A stretch of DNA of 19,370 bases, from the NCBI GenBank assembly GCA_035546355.1, contig DATKEH010000142.1, positions 1 to 19,370 of the forward strand, given 5' to 3'. Source of the stretch: DATKEH01 sp035546355 (lineage in GTDB: Bacteria; Acidobacteriota; Thermoanaerobaculia; Multivoradales; JAIOJS01). Each line of letters opens with the position of its first letter. The first letter of the stretch is position 1. The notes under the pieces were generated by a model. That model saw nothing but the letters and a program-made list of their open reading frames with translations, searched no databases and was not told where the DNA came from. Below are positions 17,223-19,370 of the stretch, piece after piece. A program made the position numbers and the translations under genes.

Positions 17223-19370
17223 CGCCGCCGGGTCCGGGCGTCGAGAGGTGGAAGGCCTCGCGGACGCTGGCGGCAGGGTCGGCGGCGAGGGTGGCGGCGA
17301 ACAGCAGGGCCGCGGGCGCCGTGGGCAGGTGCAGCGCCCGGGCGCCGGATGGGAGCGGCAGGGTGACGACGAATAGCTGCGCCTGGGCGTAGGGGAGGAG
17401 GTGGCCGCGGCGGTCGTGGAGGTGGTCGACGGCGAGCCCGACATCGGCGCGGGTGAAGAACCCGGGGATGCGGCGGCGCCAGGAGAAGCGGCCCCAGCCG
17501 ATGCGCCGCAGGCGGTCCCACTGGCCCAGCGGCCCGGTGACCGCGGGGAGGCTCACGGCGTGGGTGGTGGCGTCGACCCGCAGCTCCAGTCGCAGCTCGC
17601 CCCCCGCGCTGCCGGCCAGCAGGAAGAGGTGGGTCCAGGCTTCGTTCGAGGCCGCCGCGGCATCGTCGGCCAGCGGCAGCGACTGGCCGCGGCAGGCGAG
17701 CGCCCGCGGCGTCTCGCCGAGCTGGAAGCCGATGCCGAGCCAGTCGAGCTGCTGCGGCAGCAGCTCGGCGGGGAGGGCGCGACGGCGGCCGATCCCGTCG
17801 CGGCAGGGCTCGCCGCGACGGGTGGCCACCCGCCGGTCGCCGCTCAGGGGTAGGGCACGCCATCGCGGGGGTGCGAGCGCCAAGGCGGCCGGCGGCGGCG
17901 CCAGCTCGAGAAGCACCGCCAGCGGGCGGTGCGCGGGGGTCTGCAACGGCACGGCGCCGTCCAGGGGATGGATCTCCGCCAGCGGATCCTCCACCCCGTC
18001 GACCCGCTGGGACCGCCGCACCGGCGCCGCCGCGCGCAGCGTCGCCGCCGCCCCCTCCCCGGAGAGCTCGACGCCGCGCACCACCACCCCCGCGCCGTCC
18101 TCCGCCCCCTTGACCGCGCGTACCATCAGCCGCTCGTCGTCGACCTCGAGGAAGCTCCAGCGCCGCCCCAGGGCGCCGGGGTGCGCCGTCGTCGCCACCG
18201 CCAGCGGCGGCTGATTGAGCCGCGCCGCCAGCCAGGGGACGCGATCCTGCCACCAGCCGCCGGCGAACGGGGCCAGCGCCCACAGCAGGTGATGCCGCCC
18301 CAGGTCCTGCCACCCCTGGTGGCGGAAGCGGCGCCCCACCCGCGGCGTGCGCACCAGCGACAGCCGCAGCCGCCCGGGCGCCGGCAGGTCCCACCCCTGG
18401 TTGGTGGTGGCGAGGACCGCCGCGCCCCAGGCGGCGTCCGGGGCCTCGACCGCCGCCCACTGCTGCGCCGGCACCTCGTAGAGACGAGGGCGGTTGGTGC
18501 CGCGACGGATGGCGCAGACACCGAGGTCGTACACCGCCTCCTCGGCGGCGGCGGCGAAGGGGAAGGACGCCTTGAGCAGGCGGCCGCGACTGCGCCAGTC
18601 GACCCGCGCCGCCACCTCCAGCCGGTCGCCGGCGGCGCCGGCCGCCAGGCGATAGCGCTGGCGGAAGGTCGAGCCCGCCGCCGTTCGCACCACCTCGACG
18701 GCGACCCGCACCGGCCCATGCTCGACCACCGTCACTCGCGAAGGCCCTGCCACCGGCAGCGGCTCGGCCATGACGTCCTGGTAGCGCAGCTCCCAGGCGG
18801 GAAACCGCTTCGAGGTGTCGGGCAGCAGCTCCAGCCGGTGGGGCGCCGCCAGCGCCTCGCGCCCGTGGCGCGAGTCGACCAGCGAGGCGAGGTCGCCGGC
18901 GCCGTCGAAGCGCGCCGCCAGGCGCCCGTTGGACAGGGCGGCGCGGGTGACCTCCAGCGCGCCGCTGGCGCCCGCGCCCGGCCGCCCCTGGTGCACGTCG
19001 AAGACGGCGAACCCCAGGGGCGGCAGCTCGGCGAGGAGCAGCACCTGGCGGAGCGTGCCGCGGGTGACGCCGAGCTGCACCGGCACCGGCTCCCCCTCGG
19101 GGCCGGTGGCGGCGATCGCCGCCACCGCGGCCGGCAGCTCGAGCCACCCCTCGACCACCTCGGTGCGGGGGATCGACAGGGGATTGAAGACCACCAGCGG
19201 GATACCCTCGGCGCGGGTGTCGAGGGCCTGCGCCACCGCGCCCATCGCCCGCCGCAGCGCCGTGGCCGCCAGGTTGGCGACCAGCGCCTCGTCGTGCCAG
19301 GAGATGGCGTAGGCCTGCGGGATGCTGGTGCCGGTCAGGTCGTCGTGGAACTGGTGCCAGAGCAGCCGGC
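17194..19370 (-). CDS. GH38 alpha-mannosidase, C-terminal part
   Basis: The last 725 codons of a gene whose start lies beyond the right edge. The frame is open to the window end, and its first readable residues are RLLWHQFHDDLTGTSIP (19368-19318). This is the GH38 middle-domain motif in which the His of FHD is a zinc ligand in studied family members. Next come VFNPLSIPRTEVVEG (beta-sandwich start) and SLVDSRHGREALA. The long C-terminal domain has DTSKRFPAWELRYQDV, VDWRSRGRLLKASFPF, the EVPAQQWAAV segment and a TNQGWD motif typical of these enzymes. GH38 enzymes remove alpha-mannose from glycans with retention of configuration. The catalytic Asp nucleophile and signal peptide, if any, are outside the window. 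The gene converges on and overlaps the TRAP permease gene, so it is a separate transcript. Smaller internal starts (for example 19245) are not real starts, since homology continues upstream. Confidence 0.9.
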   Translation of the reverse strand, partial: RLLWHQFHDDLTGTSIPQAYAISWHDEALVANLAATALRRAMGAVAQALDTRAEGIPLVVFNPLSIPRTEVVEGWLELPAAVAAIAATGPEGEPVPVQLGVTRGTLRQVLLLAELPPLGFAVFDVHQGRPGAGASGALEVTRAALSNGRLAARFDGAGDLASLVDSRHGREALAAPHRLELLPDTSKRFPAWELRYQDVMAEPLPVAGPSRVTVVEHGPVRVAVEVVRTAAGSTFRQRYRLAAGAAGDRLEVAARVDWRSRGRLLKASFPFAAAAEEAVYDLGVCAIRRGTNRPRLYEVPAQQWAAVEAPDAAWGAAVLATTNQGWDLPAPGRLRLSLVRTPRVGRRFRHQGWQDLGRHHLLWALAPFAGGWWQDRVPWLAARLNQPPLAVATTAHPGALGRRWSFLEVDDERLMVRAVKGAEDGAGVVVRGVELSGEGAAATLRAAAPVRRSQRVDGVEDPLAEIHPLDGAVPLQTPAHRPLAVLLELAPPPAALALAPPRWRALPLSGDRRVATRRGEPCRDGIGRRRALPAELLPQQLDWLGIGFQLGETPRALACRGQSLPLADDAAAASNEAWTHLFLLAGSAGGELRLELRVDATTHAVSLPAVTGPLGQWDRLRRIGWGRFSWRRRIPGFFTRADVGLAVDHLHDRRGHLLPYAQAQLFVVTLPLPSGARALHLPTAPAALLFAATLAADPAASVREAFHLSTPGPGGATARRGSRW

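Noticed and set aside
15438..17444. A 668-codon minus-strand frame opposite the TRAP permease
   Set aside because: Gln/His/Arg-rich shadow of a clear membrane protein on the plus strand.
17180..19147. A 655-codon minus-strand frame overlapping the mannosidase
   Set aside because: Neighbouring frame of the GH38 gene; no GH38 motif, and composition dominated by Arg, Gly and Ala.

Overview
The window is a GC-rich (about 70 % by eye) bacterial chromosome segment with densely packed genes. It has two large membrane-anchored Ser/Thr kinases fused to WSPDG-repeat (TolB/WD40-like) beta-propellers. It also has RND efflux, lipoproteins, a YcbB-type L,D-transpeptidase and a TatT-type TRAP transporter. 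This mix points to a Gram-negative (diderm) organism. The kinase-propeller pair in particular is typical of Acidobacteriota or a related metagenomic lineage. The phylum is an inference. No rRNA, tRNA, CRISPR, insertion sequence or phage gene was seen.

Left part, all on the minus strand and listed in order of transcription. A kinase-propeller gene (12427 to 9677) is followed after 5 bases by a small, apparently frameshifted membrane-protein remnant (9671 to 9400). An RND adaptor lipoprotein (9339 to 7945) and its inner-membrane pump (7935 to 4813) form a tight pair. An L,D-transpeptidase (4764 to 3475) lies 48 bases further on and is probably read from the same transcript. A second kinase-propeller gene (3431 to 732) follows, apparently with its own promoter. 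Last comes the N-terminal 159 codons of a D-aminoacylase-like lipoprotein (478 to 1) that runs off the left edge. The theme is the cell envelope: export, peptidoglycan cross-linking, and transmembrane signalling.

Middle and right part. A 65-base divergent promoter region separates kinase 2 from a plus-strand pair: a DUF2277 protein (12493-12762) and a VOC/glyoxalase-fold protein (12775-13206). After a 144-base gap with two GC hairpins and a good sigma-70 promoter comes a complete TRAP operon. It encodes TatT lipoprotein, DctP-type substrate-binding protein and a fused DctQ-DctM permease (13351-17222). The permease gene overlaps tail to tail by 29 bases with a GH38 alpha-mannosidase gene on the minus strand, whose N-terminus lies beyond the right edge.

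The most striking sequence-level pattern is promoter architecture. Five of the six transcription-unit starts visible here have a TAnAnT -10 box only 6-9 bases before the start codon and no Shine-Dalgarno sequence, so the mRNAs should be leaderless or nearly so. Genes inside operons (pump, VOC, DctP) have ordinary ribosome-binding sites. The most interesting protein-level observations are a TRAP binding protein without the family's ligand-binding arginine and an amidohydrolase without its HxH metal motif. I do not see a clearly new multi-gene system. The candidates for a second look are listed in the findings.
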